Source: Paracnuella aquatica
Lineage (GTDB): Bacteria; Bacteroidota; Bacteroidia; Chitinophagales; Chitinophagaceae
NCBI RefSeq assembly: GCF_003332885.2
Contig: NZ_QOWJ01000002.1
Location: 248,001-312,000, forward strand
Direction of reading: 5' to 3'
DNA: 64,000 nt
Numbering within the stretch: the first letter of the stretch is position 1; each line of letters starts with the position of its first letter. The notes below the pieces were generated by a model. That model was given only the letters and a program-made list of their open reading frames with translations. It was not told where the DNA came from and ran no database searches. Positions 16,695-25,841 of this stretch are shown one piece after another. The position numbers and the translations under genes are program-made.

Positions 16695-18521
16695 ATGAAT
16701 CACGACAACAATCAGCACGTTCATCCCGAAGTACACGTGACACACGGTGGGCACCATGTGGAGCATGATGGAGACGGACACCACCATCATAAGGAAACGT
16801 TCCTCACCAAATATATTTTCAGCCAGGACCATAAAACCATCGCCAAGCAATTCCTGATCACCGGTATGATCTGGGCCATTGTAGGTGGTTTGATGTCGGT
16901 GCTGTTTCGCTTACAATTGGGCTACCCCGACCAAAGCTTCGAGATCCTCGAAACATTCTTTGGCCGTTGGGCTCCGGGTGGACAGATCAATCCTGAATTT
17001 TACTACGCCCTAATCACCATGCACGGAACCATTCTGGTATTCTTTGTATTGACTGGTGGCCTGAGTGGCACATTTGCCAACTTACTCATTCCTCTGCAGG
17101 TAGGTGCCCGTGATATGGCTTCGCCCCTGATGAACATGCTGAGCTACTGGTTCTTTATGTTGTCGAGCCTCATCATGCTGGCCTCCCTGTTTGTACAAAC
17201 CGGACCTGCAAGCGGTGGCTGGACCGCTTATCCTCCGCTGAGTGCCCTGGCACAAGCATCAGAAGGTTCTAAAATTGGTATGGACCTGTGGATTGTGTCG
17301 ATGGCGATGTTTGTGGTGATGGGCCTGCTGGGCAACCTGAACTACATTGCTACCATCCTGAATATGCGTACCAAGGGTATGACCATGACCCGTATGCCGC
17401 TGACCATCTGGGCACTGTTCTTTACCGCCATCCTGGGTGTACTTTCTTTCCCTGTACTCCTGTCTGGCTTTATCCTCCTGTTGTTCGACCGTAACCTGGG
17501 TACCTCTTTTTACCTGAGTGATATTTATGTAAAAGGACAAATCCTGCCAAACGAAGGCGGTAGCGCAATTCTCTACCAACACTTGTTCTGGTTCCTGGGT
17601 CACCCCGAAGTATACATCATCATCCTCCCGGCGATGGGCCTAGTATCGGAAGTAATGAGCGTAAACAGCCGCAAACCAATCTTTGGTTATATGGCTATGG
17701 TGGGCTCCTTGTTTGCGATCACCGTGCTGGCGTTCCTTGTTTGGGCGCACCACATGTTCGTGAGTGGTATGAGTCCGTTCCTTGGATCGTTCTTCGTACT
17801 CCTGACGCTACTGATCGCCATTCCTTCGGCCATCAAAGTGTTCAACTGGATCACTACCATTTGGCGCGGCAACATCCGGTTTACCCCGGCCATGCTGTTT
17901 GCCATCGGTTTTGTGAGCCTGTTCATTTCGGGTGGTCTAACCGGTATCTTCCTCGGTAACTCAACCATCGATATCCATGTGCACGATACTTACTTTGTAA
18001 TTGCGCACTTCCATATTGTAATGGGTGTATCGGCTTTCTTTGGCATGTTTGCCGGTGTGTACCACTGGTATCCAAAGATGTACGGCCGCTACCTCAACAA
18101 CACGCTGGGCTACCTGCACTTCTGGGTTACGCTGGTTGGTGCTTACCTGATCTTCTGGCCCATGCACTATATGGGACTGGCAGGTGTACCACGCCGTTAC
18201 CTCGACTTCCGTTTGTGGACTTCGTTCAACCAGTTCGATAACCTGAACAAATTCATCTCTATTGTAACCATCATCGTGTTTGCAGTGCAGCTGATGTTCG
18301 TGTTCAACTTCTTCTACTCGATCTGGAAAGGACGGAAAGTACGTTCGCAAAACCCATGGAACGCAACCACGCTGGAGTGGACCACGCCCATCAGGCCTGG
18401 ACACGGCAACTGGCCTGGCGAAATTCCGGAAGTACACCGTTGGGCATACGATTACAGCAAAGACGGCCGCGACTTTATTCCGCAGACGGAGCCTGTAAAT
18501 CCCGACGAAACGAAACATTAA
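16695..18521 (+). CDS. coxA: Cytochrome c oxidase subunit I
   Basis: 608 residues, twelve or more membrane helices. This is the catalytic subunit: it reduces oxygen at the heme a3-CuB centre and pumps protons. GHPEVY (His303 to Tyr307) supplies a CuB ligand and the cross-linked Tyr and marks an A1-type oxidase with the helix VI Glu. HDTYFVIAHFHIVMG carries His438 (heme a3) and His440 (heme a). The N-terminus is very His-rich (residues 1-34), which may bind metal or be a simple tail. Lies between coxB and the heme O synthase gene. Confidence 0.97.
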   Translation: MNHDNNQHVHPEVHVTHGGHHVEHDGDGHHHHKETFLTKYIFSQDHKTIAKQFLITGMIWAIVGGLMSVLFRLQLGYPDQSFEILETFFGRWAPGGQINPEFYYALITMHGTILVFFVLTGGLSGTFANLLIPLQVGARDMASPLMNMLSYWFFMLSSLIMLASLFVQTGPASGGWTAYPPLSALAQASEGSKIGMDLWIVSMAMFVVMGLLGNLNYIATILNMRTKGMTMTRMPLTIWALFFTAILGVLSFPVLLSGFILLLFDRNLGTSFYLSDIYVKGQILPNEGGSAILYQHLFWFLGHPEVYIIILPAMGLVSEVMSVNSRKPIFGYMAMVGSLFAITVLAFLVWAHHMFVSGMSPFLGSFFVLLTLLIAIPSAIKVFNWITTIWRGNIRFTPAMLFAIGFVSLFISGGLTGIFLGNSTIDIHVHDTYFVIAHFHIVMGVSAFFGMFAGVYHWYPKMYGRYLNNTLGYLHFWVTLVGAYLIFWPMHYMGLAGVPRRYLDFRLWTSFNQFDNLNKFISIVTIIVFAVQLMFVFNFFYSIWKGRKVRSQNPWNATTLEWTTPIRPGHGNWPGEIPEVHRWAYDYSKDGRDFIPQTEPVNPDETKH

Positions 18522-18534
18522 TTCAATACGCCTT

Positions 18535-19503
18535 TTGAGCAAACAAATAGTGGTAACTGTGACCCAAGCAGCCAATGAGGCCAACCAGGCGCAGCAGCAG
18601 TATCTGATAAAAGATTACATGCAGCTGGTGAAGCCGTCGTTGAGCATCATGGTAGTGTTCTCGAGTGTTATTTCTTATTTGCTGGCGCCCAATGTGGTTT
18701 TTAATTGGGAAATGATCTTTTGGCTGTTCCTGGGCGGCATGCTCGTTACAGGATCGGCCAACACCATCAACCAGGTGGTGGAGCGTGACACCGACGCGAT
18801 GATGAAGCGCACCGCCAAAAGGCCAGTCGCTTCGGGCCGGATGTCGGTGCAGCATGGATGGGCATTTGCAGCGGCAACGGGTATTGCCGGCGTGCTCATT
18901 CTTGGATTGCTCTTTAACTGGCTCAGTGCTTTGCTCGGAGCTTTTAGCCTGGTGTTGTACGCATTTGTATACACACCATTAAAAAAGCAAAGTGCAGTGG
19001 CGGTGTTCGTTGGCGCTTTTCCCGGCGCACTGCCCTGCCTTATTGGCTGGGTGGCCGGTACCAATGCTTTCTACCCCTGGGAAGAAATAGTGGTGGCCGG
19101 AAAAACATTCACCAACCTTGGTGGCTGGGTGCTCTTTATTTTACAGTTCCTGTGGCAGTTCCCGCATTTCTGGGCCATTGCATGGGTGGCGCACCGCGAT
19201 TACAGCACGGCCGGATTTAAGTTGCTGCCCAATGAAACGGGCCCGACGAAATTCACCGCATTGCAAACAATCGTTTATGCATTGCTGCTGGTGCCGGTGG
19301 GTTTGCTGCCTTATTACATTGATATGTCGGGCATCACCAGCCTCATCATCGTAATGCTGACCAACCTTTTTCTGGTAATACAATGCCTGCGGCTGTACCG
19401 GAACATGGATGTAAAATCGGCAAGGAGGGTAATGTTTAGTTCTTACCTTCACCTGCCCGTTATTTTGTTGGCGCTGTTGTTGGATAAAGTAATTGTGGGT
19501 TAA
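18535..19503 (+). CDS. ctaB: Protoheme IX farnesyltransferase (heme O synthase)
   Basis: 322 residues from a TTG start, 13 bases after coxA. The first in-frame ATG lies 28 codons inside and would cut the N-terminus before the first helix. UbiA-family integral membrane enzyme with about nine helices. NTINQVVERDTDAMMKRTAKRP is the Asp-rich prenyl-diphosphate/Mg site, and YTPLKKQS is the second conserved loop. It attaches a farnesyl chain to heme b to make heme O for the oxidase encoded on either side. No heme A synthase (ctaA) is in the window. Confidence 0.93.
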   Translation: MSKQIVVTVTQAANEANQAQQQYLIKDYMQLVKPSLSIMVVFSSVISYLLAPNVVFNWEMIFWLFLGGMLVTGSANTINQVVERDTDAMMKRTAKRPVASGRMSVQHGWAFAAATGIAGVLILGLLFNWLSALLGAFSLVLYAFVYTPLKKQSAVAVFVGAFPGALPCLIGWVAGTNAFYPWEEIVVAGKTFTNLGGWVLFILQFLWQFPHFWAIAWVAHRDYSTAGFKLLPNETGPTKFTALQTIVYALLLVPVGLLPYYIDMSGITSLIIVMLTNLFLVIQCLRLYRNMDVKSARRVMFSSYLHLPVILLALLLDKVIVG

Positions 19504-19509
19504 CGAAAA

Positions 19510-20079
19510 ATGAATACAATGGTGGTAGAAGCAGAAAAGAGAACCATTCACCCGCACAAGTTTGCTTTGTGGGTGGCCATGGCCAGCATCATCATGATGT
19601 TTGCCGGTTTGACGAGTGCTTATATTGTAAAAAGTAACCAGGCCAACTGGGAAGAGGTGCGCATCGCACCGGCCTTTTGGTACTCTTCGATCGTGATCAT
19701 TGCCAGCAGCATCACTATACAAATGGCGCTGCGGGCATTTAAGCAACGTGAGAAGCCACGATACCGGACGCTGATTGTGGTAACCGGTATATTGGGCCTG
19801 ATCTTTTTGGTACTGCAGTATTATGGCTTTACCTGGATGTGGGACCACGGCGTTCGCTTCCAGGGATCAGGAGCAGGACAGTTCTTGTACATCATTGCTG
19901 GTCTGCATGGCTTGCACGTAATGGGTGGCATCGTTGCCTTGTTGGTAACCATCATCCGGGCATACACCGGGCGGATACAGCGATACAACAGCGTGCCGCT
20001 GGAAATTATGAGCACCTACTGGCATTTTGTAGATGTACTGTGGATTTACCTGTTTCTCTTTTTAGTAATCATGAAATAA
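19510..20079 (+). CDS. Cytochrome c oxidase subunit III-like protein, short form
   Basis: 189 residues with five membrane helices, starting 6 bases after ctaB. Heme-copper oxidase subunit III family: HPHKFALWVAMASIIMMFAGL, then GLHGLHVMGG and YWHFVDVLWIYLFL, the family signature near the C-terminus. Subunit III stabilises subunit I and its proton uptake. A second, longer subunit III gene follows directly, so the pair probably divides or duplicates the role. Confidence 0.92.
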   Translation: MNTMVVEAEKRTIHPHKFALWVAMASIIMMFAGLTSAYIVKSNQANWEEVRIAPAFWYSSIVIIASSITIQMALRAFKQREKPRYRTLIVVTGILGLIFLVLQYYGFTWMWDHGVRFQGSGAGQFLYIIAGLHGLHVMGGIVALLVTIIRAYTGRIQRYNSVPLEIMSTYWHFVDVLWIYLFLFLVIMK

Positions 20080-20130
20080 AGGCCGGTAGCGGCGAGCAAA
20101 AACGGATACAAACAGAAACTGACCTAAAAC

Positions 20131-21003
20131 ATGGCAACAACTGCTGTAGCAACAAAATCGAATTGGTGGAGTGGCGGTAAAAGTCCCTTCAACGTGGAGT
20201 ACGGAAAGCTGATGATGTGGTACTTCCTCATGAGTGATGCTTTTACATTTGGCGCATTCCTGATTTCATACGGTACCATCCGCTTTTCGCAAAACTATTG
20301 GCCCGATCCCAACGACGTGTTCAATGCCATGCCCGGCTTTGGCCACGCCAATCTGCCGCTGGCTTTTGTGAGTGTAATGACCTTTATCCTCATTGTGAGC
20401 TCGGTAACAATGGTACTGGCTGTACACGCCGGCCACCACAATGACAAAAAAGGTGTAGTAAAATGGATGACCTGGACGGTTGTAGGCGGTATCGCCTTCT
20501 TAGGCTGCCAGGCTTGGGAATGGACGCACCTGATTGCCGGCGAGCATGCAGTGCTGGTAGGCGATAAGCTGGAAGTAATTGGTACCACCATGCGCACCAA
20601 CCCCTGGGGTTTTGACGTAGCAGCACCAATAGCAGCCGATGCTTTGCAAAACACGCCAAAGGAAACCCTTATTAACCTGATCCACATCAACGACCACTCA
20701 ATGAGCCACGACCAACTGGCTGCAATGAGCGAAGAAAAACTGCGTACAATGGTGAACGTTGCCGAACTGCATGTGCGGGAACAAGGACCAGTAGCATTTG
20801 GCGGATTCTTCTTCGGCATCACCGGTTTCCATGGCTTCCACGTATTTTCTGGTTTGATCATCAACGTAATCATGCTGATCATGGCGCAGACCGGGGTGTT
20901 CGAACGCCGCGGCCACTACCTGATGATCGAGAAAGCAGGTTTGTACTGGCACTTTGTAGACCTGGTTTGGGTATTCGTGTTCCTGTGCTTCTATCTAATT
21001 TAA
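20131..21003 (+). CDS. coxC: Cytochrome c oxidase subunit III, long form
   Basis: 290 residues. It carries the same signatures as the preceding gene (GFHGFHVFSGL and YWHFVDLVWVFVFLCFYLI), but with about 75 extra residues between two helices (about 128-205, including HINDHSMSHDQLAAMSEEKL) that form a soluble, charged domain. Such an insert is absent from the short copy. Subunit IV follows after 24 bases. Confidence 0.94.
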   Translation: MATTAVATKSNWWSGGKSPFNVEYGKLMMWYFLMSDAFTFGAFLISYGTIRFSQNYWPDPNDVFNAMPGFGHANLPLAFVSVMTFILIVSSVTMVLAVHAGHHNDKKGVVKWMTWTVVGGIAFLGCQAWEWTHLIAGEHAVLVGDKLEVIGTTMRTNPWGFDVAAPIAADALQNTPKETLINLIHINDHSMSHDQLAAMSEEKLRTMVNVAELHVREQGPVAFGGFFFGITGFHGFHVFSGLIINVIMLIMAQTGVFERRGHYLMIEKAGLYWHFVDLVWVFVFLCFYLI

Positions 21004-21027
21004 ATTGATCCCTTAAAGAATAAAGAA

Positions 21028-21465
21028 ATGAATCCACATAGCGAATTACAAGAAGTTACGTTTCACCACGAGCCATCAGAAGGAACCGGCCGGATCTGGA
21101 AAACATTCTGGCTGCTGCTGATCATCACCGTCATTGAATTGGGCCTGGGCCTGTTGATGTATGCCATCGCCATGCCCGATTGGATGATCCTCTTCATCAA
21201 AGGCGTGGTAGTGATCCTTTCACTTGCCAAAGCATTTTACATCGTGTCGATCTTCATGCACCTCGGCGATGAGCTGCGCAACATGATCATGACCATTATA
21301 GTGCCCCTGTTGCTGTTCATTTGGTTCATCGGCGCATTTTTGTACGACGGCAGCGTGTACAAATCACGCCGCAACACATATGATCCTTATTTCCAGGAGC
21401 GTACGATGAAAACTGATAAGGCAAATATTCCTGCAGGCGACACCACAAGAAAGCCACTGGACTAA
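21028..21465 (+). CDS. Cytochrome c oxidase subunit IV (CtaF/COX4-like)
   Basis: 145 residues with three membrane helices (about 25-45, 51-71 and 81-101) and a soluble C-terminal tail. It matches the prokaryotic cytochrome c oxidase subunit IV family (WMILFIKGVVVILSLAKAFYIVSIFMHLGDE is the typical core). It is the last gene of the operon: a strong terminator follows 27 bases after its stop. Confidence 0.9.
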   Translation: MNPHSELQEVTFHHEPSEGTGRIWKTFWLLLIITVIELGLGLLMYAIAMPDWMILFIKGVVVILSLAKAFYIVSIFMHLGDELRNMIMTIIVPLLLFIWFIGAFLYDGSVYKSRRNTYDPYFQERTMKTDKANIPAGDTTRKPLD

Positions 21466-21492
21466 TACGCCATTTTTAAGAATATTGTTTGA

Positions 21493-21528
21493 GCATCGCC
21501 GCATACATTTGCGGCGATGCTTTTTTTT
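21493..21528 (+). terminator. Rho-independent terminator of the act/cox operon
   Basis: GCATCGCCGCA, loop TACATT, TGCGGCGATGC, then eight T. The 11-bp perfect GC-rich stem plus T-run is the strongest intrinsic terminator in the window and closes the operon that began at 6738. Confidence 0.95.
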
Positions 21529-21618
21529 ACCTGTATGTTTTGCCAAAAAGCATCGGGCAGCCAAACTTTCTGCAGGGGTAATAAAACCTAAGCCAAGCCG
21601 CAAAGAGGCGGATCGGAC

Positions 21619-22419
21619 ATGAATAAAAAAACATTTCTCGGGATTATGTTGGTGGTGCTGGTGCCAGTGCTGCTATACCTTGTGATGAAAGAAGTAAGCA
21701 AGGACGCTATTGAAATGCCTCGGCATTACATCTTCGATTCGGTAGCTACCCGCGAAGAAAAAGGCAAGCTGGTGACAGACACCGTTTGGCACCAATTGCC
21801 CGAATTTAACCTCACCAACCAGTTGGGCCAACAAGTGGGCTGGAAAGACCTCGAGGGCAAAATAGTGGTGGCTAATTTCTTTTTTACCCGCTGTCCAACC
21901 ATCTGTCCACAGCTTACTAAAAATGTAAAGCTGTTGCAGGACAATATTAAAAGCTCCCAAAAAATAGGCAGCCGCGAGCCCGACTTTATCCACTTCCTTT
22001 CTTTCTCGGTCGATTCAGAGCGGGATAGCGTCCACAACCTCAAACGCTGGGCCGACCGTTTCCAGGTAAACCCTGAAAACTGGTGGCTGCTTACGGGTCC
22101 GAAAAAAGAAATTTACGACCTCAGCATCAATGATATGAAGCTGGGGCTGGTAGATGGGCAGGGCATCGACACTTCGTTTTTCCATACCGATTACCTCGTA
22201 CTCATCGACCGCAACCGAAATATCCGCGGCTATTACCATGGGCTGGACACAACGGCGGTGGCTAAATTGTCGCGGGACATTATTTACCTGTACCTGGAAA
22301 AAGACCCCAAGCGTAAAAGTGCATTTGCGGGCAAATTTGAGCTGTTGGCAGTAACGGCGTTGTTAACCATTGCAGGCCTGTTTTTGTTGTTTTACGTACT
22401 AAAAAGAAACAAGCAATGA
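21619..22419 (+). CDS. SCO1/SenC family copper chaperone
   Basis: 266 residues. It has an N-terminal membrane anchor (about 5-23), a thioredoxin-like periplasmic domain with the copper motif CPTIC (Cys92, Cys96) and His189 in FFHTDYLVLID, and a second hydrophobic helix at the C-terminus (about 238-260), unusual for Sco but common in this lineage. Sco proteins deliver copper to, or reduce, the CuA site of subunit II. It is separated from the cox genes by the terminator, so it has its own promoter. The stop overlaps the start of the DUF420 gene. Confidence 0.94.
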   Translation: MNKKTFLGIMLVVLVPVLLYLVMKEVSKDAIEMPRHYIFDSVATREEKGKLVTDTVWHQLPEFNLTNQLGQQVGWKDLEGKIVVANFFFTRCPTICPQLTKNVKLLQDNIKSSQKIGSREPDFIHFLSFSVDSERDSVHNLKRWADRFQVNPENWWLLTGPKKEIYDLSINDMKLGLVDGQGIDTSFFHTDYLVLIDRNRNIRGYYHGLDTTAVAKLSRDIIYLYLEKDPKRKSAFAGKFELLAVTALLTIAGLFLLFYVLKRNKQ

Positions 22420-22994
22420 ACCTGACCCTGGAGAAAAATGACCGGTTGGCAAAATGGTTGATCTATTCGTTTTCGGCCGTAGTATTTATAGCTGTAACCG
22501 TGCTAGAGCGCATTACGCTTGATGTGGACCTTGGCTTTAACCCGCACATACTGGCCATGGTCAATGCCATTATCAACTCCATCGTTTCGGTGCTGCTGAT
22601 CGCTGGATTGATCACTGCAAAACGCGGTGCTTACGATGCACACAGAAAAATCATGATGGCGGCAATCCTGCTATCCGTGCTTTTTTTACTTACCTATATT
22701 GCGCACCACCTTTTTGCCGGCTCCACCTGGTACGGCGATACGGATAAAAACGGCATTGTAAGCGAAGCTGAAAAAGCCGCTGCCGGCGCCAGCCGCACTA
22801 TTTACTTTTTCATTTTAGGAACCCATATTTTACTGGCGGGTGTATCGCTGCCGTTTATTTTGTTCACTGCCTACCGGGCATTGACCGGCGAAAATGCAAG
22901 GCACCGCAAAATTGCAAAGATCACCTGGCCCATGTGGTTTTACGTGGCCGTAACCGGTCCCATCGTGTACCTGATGATCAGCCAATATCATTAA
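22416..22994 (+). CDS. DUF420 family membrane protein with an EF-hand-type loop
   Basis: 192 residues, overlapping the Sco gene by 4 bases (ATGA). It has about five membrane helices. DUF420 proteins (CtaM/YozB-like) are associated with cytochrome oxidase assembly and commonly lie beside sco and cox genes, as here. Between helices three and four, residues 108-119 read DTDKNGIVSEAE. This fits the canonical 12-position EF-hand calcium loop (D1, D3, N5, G6, V8, E12). Whether it binds calcium is not known. Confidence 0.88.
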   Translation: MNLTLEKNDRLAKWLIYSFSAVVFIAVTVLERITLDVDLGFNPHILAMVNAIINSIVSVLLIAGLITAKRGAYDAHRKIMMAAILLSVLFLLTYIAHHLFAGSTWYGDTDKNGIVSEAEKAAAGASRTIYFFILGTHILLAGVSLPFILFTAYRALTGENARHRKIAKITWPMWFYVAVTGPIVYLMISQYH

Positions 22995-23096
22995 ACCATA
23001 CATATTTCGGTAAAAAGATATAGCGAGACAACCATTCATTTTAACCTTTAGCAATCCTATATCTGCAAGCCTAAACCCTTATCTTGCCGCCTTAGC

Positions 23097-24608
23097 ATGA
23101 AATTGCTCAGCCCAGCCATATCAACTTTTGCCCGCATGCGCCTCTGGTCGATGGAGCAGTGGGTGCTTAATGCACCCGCCGCGCAGTTTGCCGTGTGGCA
23201 GGATTTGTTGGCCGCGGGCCAATACACCGAGTTTGGCCGGGCGCATCATTTTTCGGCTATTCAATCCATTGCCGATTATAAAAAGGCCGTTCCTATTTCG
23301 GAGTACAACGACCTGAAGCCGCACATCGAACGCATGATGGCGGGTGAAGAAAATGTACTCTGGAACACGCCGGTAAAATGGTTTGCCAAAAGCAGCGGCA
23401 CCACTTCCGACAAAAGCAAGTTTATACCCGTAAGCGAAGAAAGCCTTGCCGACAACCATTACCGCGCCTCCAAGGATGTCCTGTCTTTTTACTATGCATC
23501 GCATCCCGAAAGCGACCTGCTGACCGGCAAAGGCCTGGTCATTGGCGGCTCCCACCAGATAGCGCAGGTAAACGAAGACGTACAATACGGCGACCTCAGC
23601 GCGGTGATTTTGCAAAACTCGCCGTTTTGGAGCGCCTGGATGCGCACCCCCGACCTGTCCATTGCACTGATGGACGAGTGGGAGGCAAAAATTGAAGCGC
23701 TGGCGCAAAGCACGATCCAGGAAAACGTAACCTCCATGGCCGGCGTGCCCACCTGGCTGATCGTTTTACTGAAAAGAATTTTAGAAATAACCGGCAAAGC
23801 AAACATCAAAGAGGTGTGGCCGTCGCTGGAGTTGTACATGCACGGCGGCGTAAGCTTTGTGCCGTATCGCCAGCAGTTTGAACAACTGATAGGTGCGCCC
23901 ATTCATTACCTCGAGATGTATAATGCATCGGAAGGATTTTTTGCAGCGCAGGATGATATTGAAGCCGACGGCATGCTGCTGATGTGCGACCACGCCATTT
24001 TCTACGAATTTTTACCGGCAGAAGAATGGGGTAACCCTCAGGGCCGCACCATCCAGCTGGACGAAGTGGAGTTGGGTAAAAACTATGCTCCGGTGATTAC
24101 CACCACGGGCGGCCTCTGGCGGTACCTGGTTGGCGATACCATCCAGTTTACCTCCTTAAGTCCATTCCGGGTAAAAGTTTCGGGCCGCATCAAGCATTAC
24201 ATCAATGCGTTTGGCGAAGAAATCATTGTGGAAAATGCCGACGCAGCCATTGCTGCGGCCAGCACCGCCACAGGCGCCGTGGTAACCGATTACACGGCAG
24301 CACCCATTTATTTTTCAGACGGTGAGAACGGCGCCCACCAATGGCTTATTGAATTTGCACAGCAACCCGAAAGCCTGCAGCATTTTGCACAGGAACTCGA
24401 CGCTGCACTGCAACGCGTTAACAGCGACTATGAAGCAAAGCGCCATAAATCCATTGCCCTGCGGGCACCGGAGGTGCAGGCCTTGGCGAAAAACACCTTC
24501 AACAACTGGCTGGCCAGCAAAGGCAAACTGGGTGGGCAGCACAAAGTGCCCCGCCTGAGCAACGAACGCACAACACTGGAAGAAATACTACAATTCAGTA
24601 AGCGATAA
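23097..24608 (+). CDS. GH3 auxin-responsive promoter family protein (acyl-adenylate-forming)
   Basis: 503 residues, cytoplasmic. Plant GH3 proteins belong to the ANL superfamily and conjugate amino acids to acyl acids through an acyl-adenylate; bacterial members are widespread but their substrates are unknown. The ATP-binding motif SSGTTSDKSKFIPVS (about 101-115), LEMYNASEGFFA and the hinge YLVGDTIQF are visible, and the length fits. A TATCTTGC sequence at 23081-23088 could be its -7 element. Neighbours give no clue to the substrate. Confidence 0.88.
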   Translation: MKLLSPAISTFARMRLWSMEQWVLNAPAAQFAVWQDLLAAGQYTEFGRAHHFSAIQSIADYKKAVPISEYNDLKPHIERMMAGEENVLWNTPVKWFAKSSGTTSDKSKFIPVSEESLADNHYRASKDVLSFYYASHPESDLLTGKGLVIGGSHQIAQVNEDVQYGDLSAVILQNSPFWSAWMRTPDLSIALMDEWEAKIEALAQSTIQENVTSMAGVPTWLIVLLKRILEITGKANIKEVWPSLELYMHGGVSFVPYRQQFEQLIGAPIHYLEMYNASEGFFAAQDDIEADGMLLMCDHAIFYEFLPAEEWGNPQGRTIQLDEVELGKNYAPVITTTGGLWRYLVGDTIQFTSLSPFRVKVSGRIKHYINAFGEEIIVENADAAIAAASTATGAVVTDYTAAPIYFSDGENGAHQWLIEFAQQPESLQHFAQELDAALQRVNSDYEAKRHKSIALRAPEVQALAKNTFNNWLASKGKLGGQHKVPRLSNERTTLEEILQFSKR

Positions 24609-24752
24609 ATGGTGCACGCAGCGGCGCTGTGGGGGAGCGGGCACAGCGAAAGTAACACCGTAAAATCAATTCCTCAAAACGCATAGCTCGCTACTCGTAG
24701 CATTCGTCTAAATGCTCTGCCAACTCGTTTTCCTTTTCGTGCAAACGCTGCT

Positions 24753-24760
24753 TACATTTG
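24753..24760 (+). promoter_or_regulatory. -7 promoter element of fabG
   Basis: TACATTTG is a full match to TAnnTTTG, 20 bases before the fabG ATG. A T-rich stretch (TTTTCCTTTTC) about 20 bases upstream occupies the -33 position but lacks a clear TTG. Confidence 0.6.
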
Positions 24761-24780
24761 CCCACCACAAACACACTCAA

Positions 24781-25536
24781 ATGAAGCTTTTACAAGATAA
24801 GGTCGCCATCATCACCGGCGCAGCCCGCGGCATTGGCGAAGGCATTGCCCTGAAATTTGCCGAGCAGGGCGCAACCGTTGTATTTACATACGTTAGCGAA
24901 AGCAGCGCCGAAAGGGCCGCAGCTTTACAGCAAAAGCTGGAAGCCCTGGGCGTAAAAGCAAAAGCAGTACGCAGCAATGCCGGCGATTTTGCCCAGTGCG
25001 AAACGCTGGTAAACGATGTGGTAAAAGAGTTTGGCACCGTCGACATTCTGGTGAACAACGCCGGCGTATCGAAAGACAACCTGCTGCTGCGCATGACCCC
25101 GGAACAATGGGACGAGGTAATGGACATCAACCTGAAAAGTGTGTTCAACATGACCAAGCAGGTAATCCGCCCCATGATGAAAGCAAAAAGCGGCTCCATC
25201 ATCAACATGAGCTCAGTAATTGGACTTATGGGCAATGCAGGCCAGGGCTCTTATGCAGCATCTAAGGCGGGCATTATTGGTTTTACCAAAAGCGTGGCCA
25301 AAGAACTGGGCAGCCGCAACATCCGTTGCAACGCCATTGCGCCTGGTTTTGTAGAAACCGATATGACCTCTTACCTCAAAGAAGGTGAGCAGGCCGATAA
25401 ATACAAAGCGGGCATTCCGCTGGGCCGGTTTGGCACCTCTGAGGATATTGCCAACGTTACCCTGTTCCTGGCATCCAACTTGGGTGCCTACGTTACCGGG
25501 CAGGTGATTGCAGCCGATGGCGGTCTTTATATGTAA
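24781..25536 (+). CDS. fabG: 3-oxoacyl-[acyl-carrier-protein] reductase
   Basis: 251 residues from ATG 24781. The frame is open further upstream, but that part overlaps the promoter. It is a classical short-chain dehydrogenase with TGAARGIGEG (NADP-binding glycine motif), NNAG, and catalytic Ser plus YAASK (Tyr158, Lys162). The C-terminal GFVETDMT and AADGGLYM are typical of FabG, which reduces 3-oxoacyl-ACP in fatty acid elongation. Other reductases share the fold, but the close match along its length favours FabG. It is monocistronic, with a terminator downstream. Confidence 0.9.
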   Translation: MKLLQDKVAIITGAARGIGEGIALKFAEQGATVVFTYVSESSAERAAALQQKLEALGVKAKAVRSNAGDFAQCETLVNDVVKEFGTVDILVNNAGVSKDNLLLRMTPEQWDEVMDINLKSVFNMTKQVIRPMMKAKSGSIINMSSVIGLMGNAGQGSYAASKAGIIGFTKSVAKELGSRNIRCNAIAPGFVETDMTSYLKEGEQADKYKAGIPLGRFGTSEDIANVTLFLASNLGAYVTGQVIAADGGLYM

Positions 25537-25640
25537 TTAAAATTGCCTAATAGCGGATGAGAAGTCAATGGTGAAACAGCGAAAGTTGTTGCGCCATTCA
25601 TGATTAAAATCTTCCATCCGACAAATCATTCCATTCATCG

Positions 25641-25669
25641 AAAAGAGCTGCCAATGGCGGCTCTTTTTA
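25641..25669 (+). terminator. Terminator after fabG
   Basis: AAAAGAGCTGCC, loop AAT, GGCGGCTCTTTT pair with one wobble, ending in a T-run. It lies 105 bases after the fabG stop and before the promoter of the polysaccharide locus. Confidence 0.85.
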
Positions 25670-25734
25670 TTAGGTTTGCAGCACTAAAAAATGCATAACT
25701 GCGTTAAAAGCAATATTTAATACAGTGTTCGGCT

Positions 25735-25742
25735 TACATTTG
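25735..25742 (+). promoter_or_regulatory. -7 promoter element of the polysaccharide export gene
   Basis: TACATTTG, the same eight bases as in front of fabG and msrB, 99 bases before the SLBB gene start. No clear -33 element. The resulting leader would be about 90 bases long. Confidence 0.5.
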
Positions 25743-25841
25743 CGCCAACTAAAACACTGCTGACAAATTTTAAAGATCTTGGACGGGCCTGACGGTTAGT
25801 GCAAACTTGCCGCCCCGGTTCCCGGAAATCCAATGTGAATT

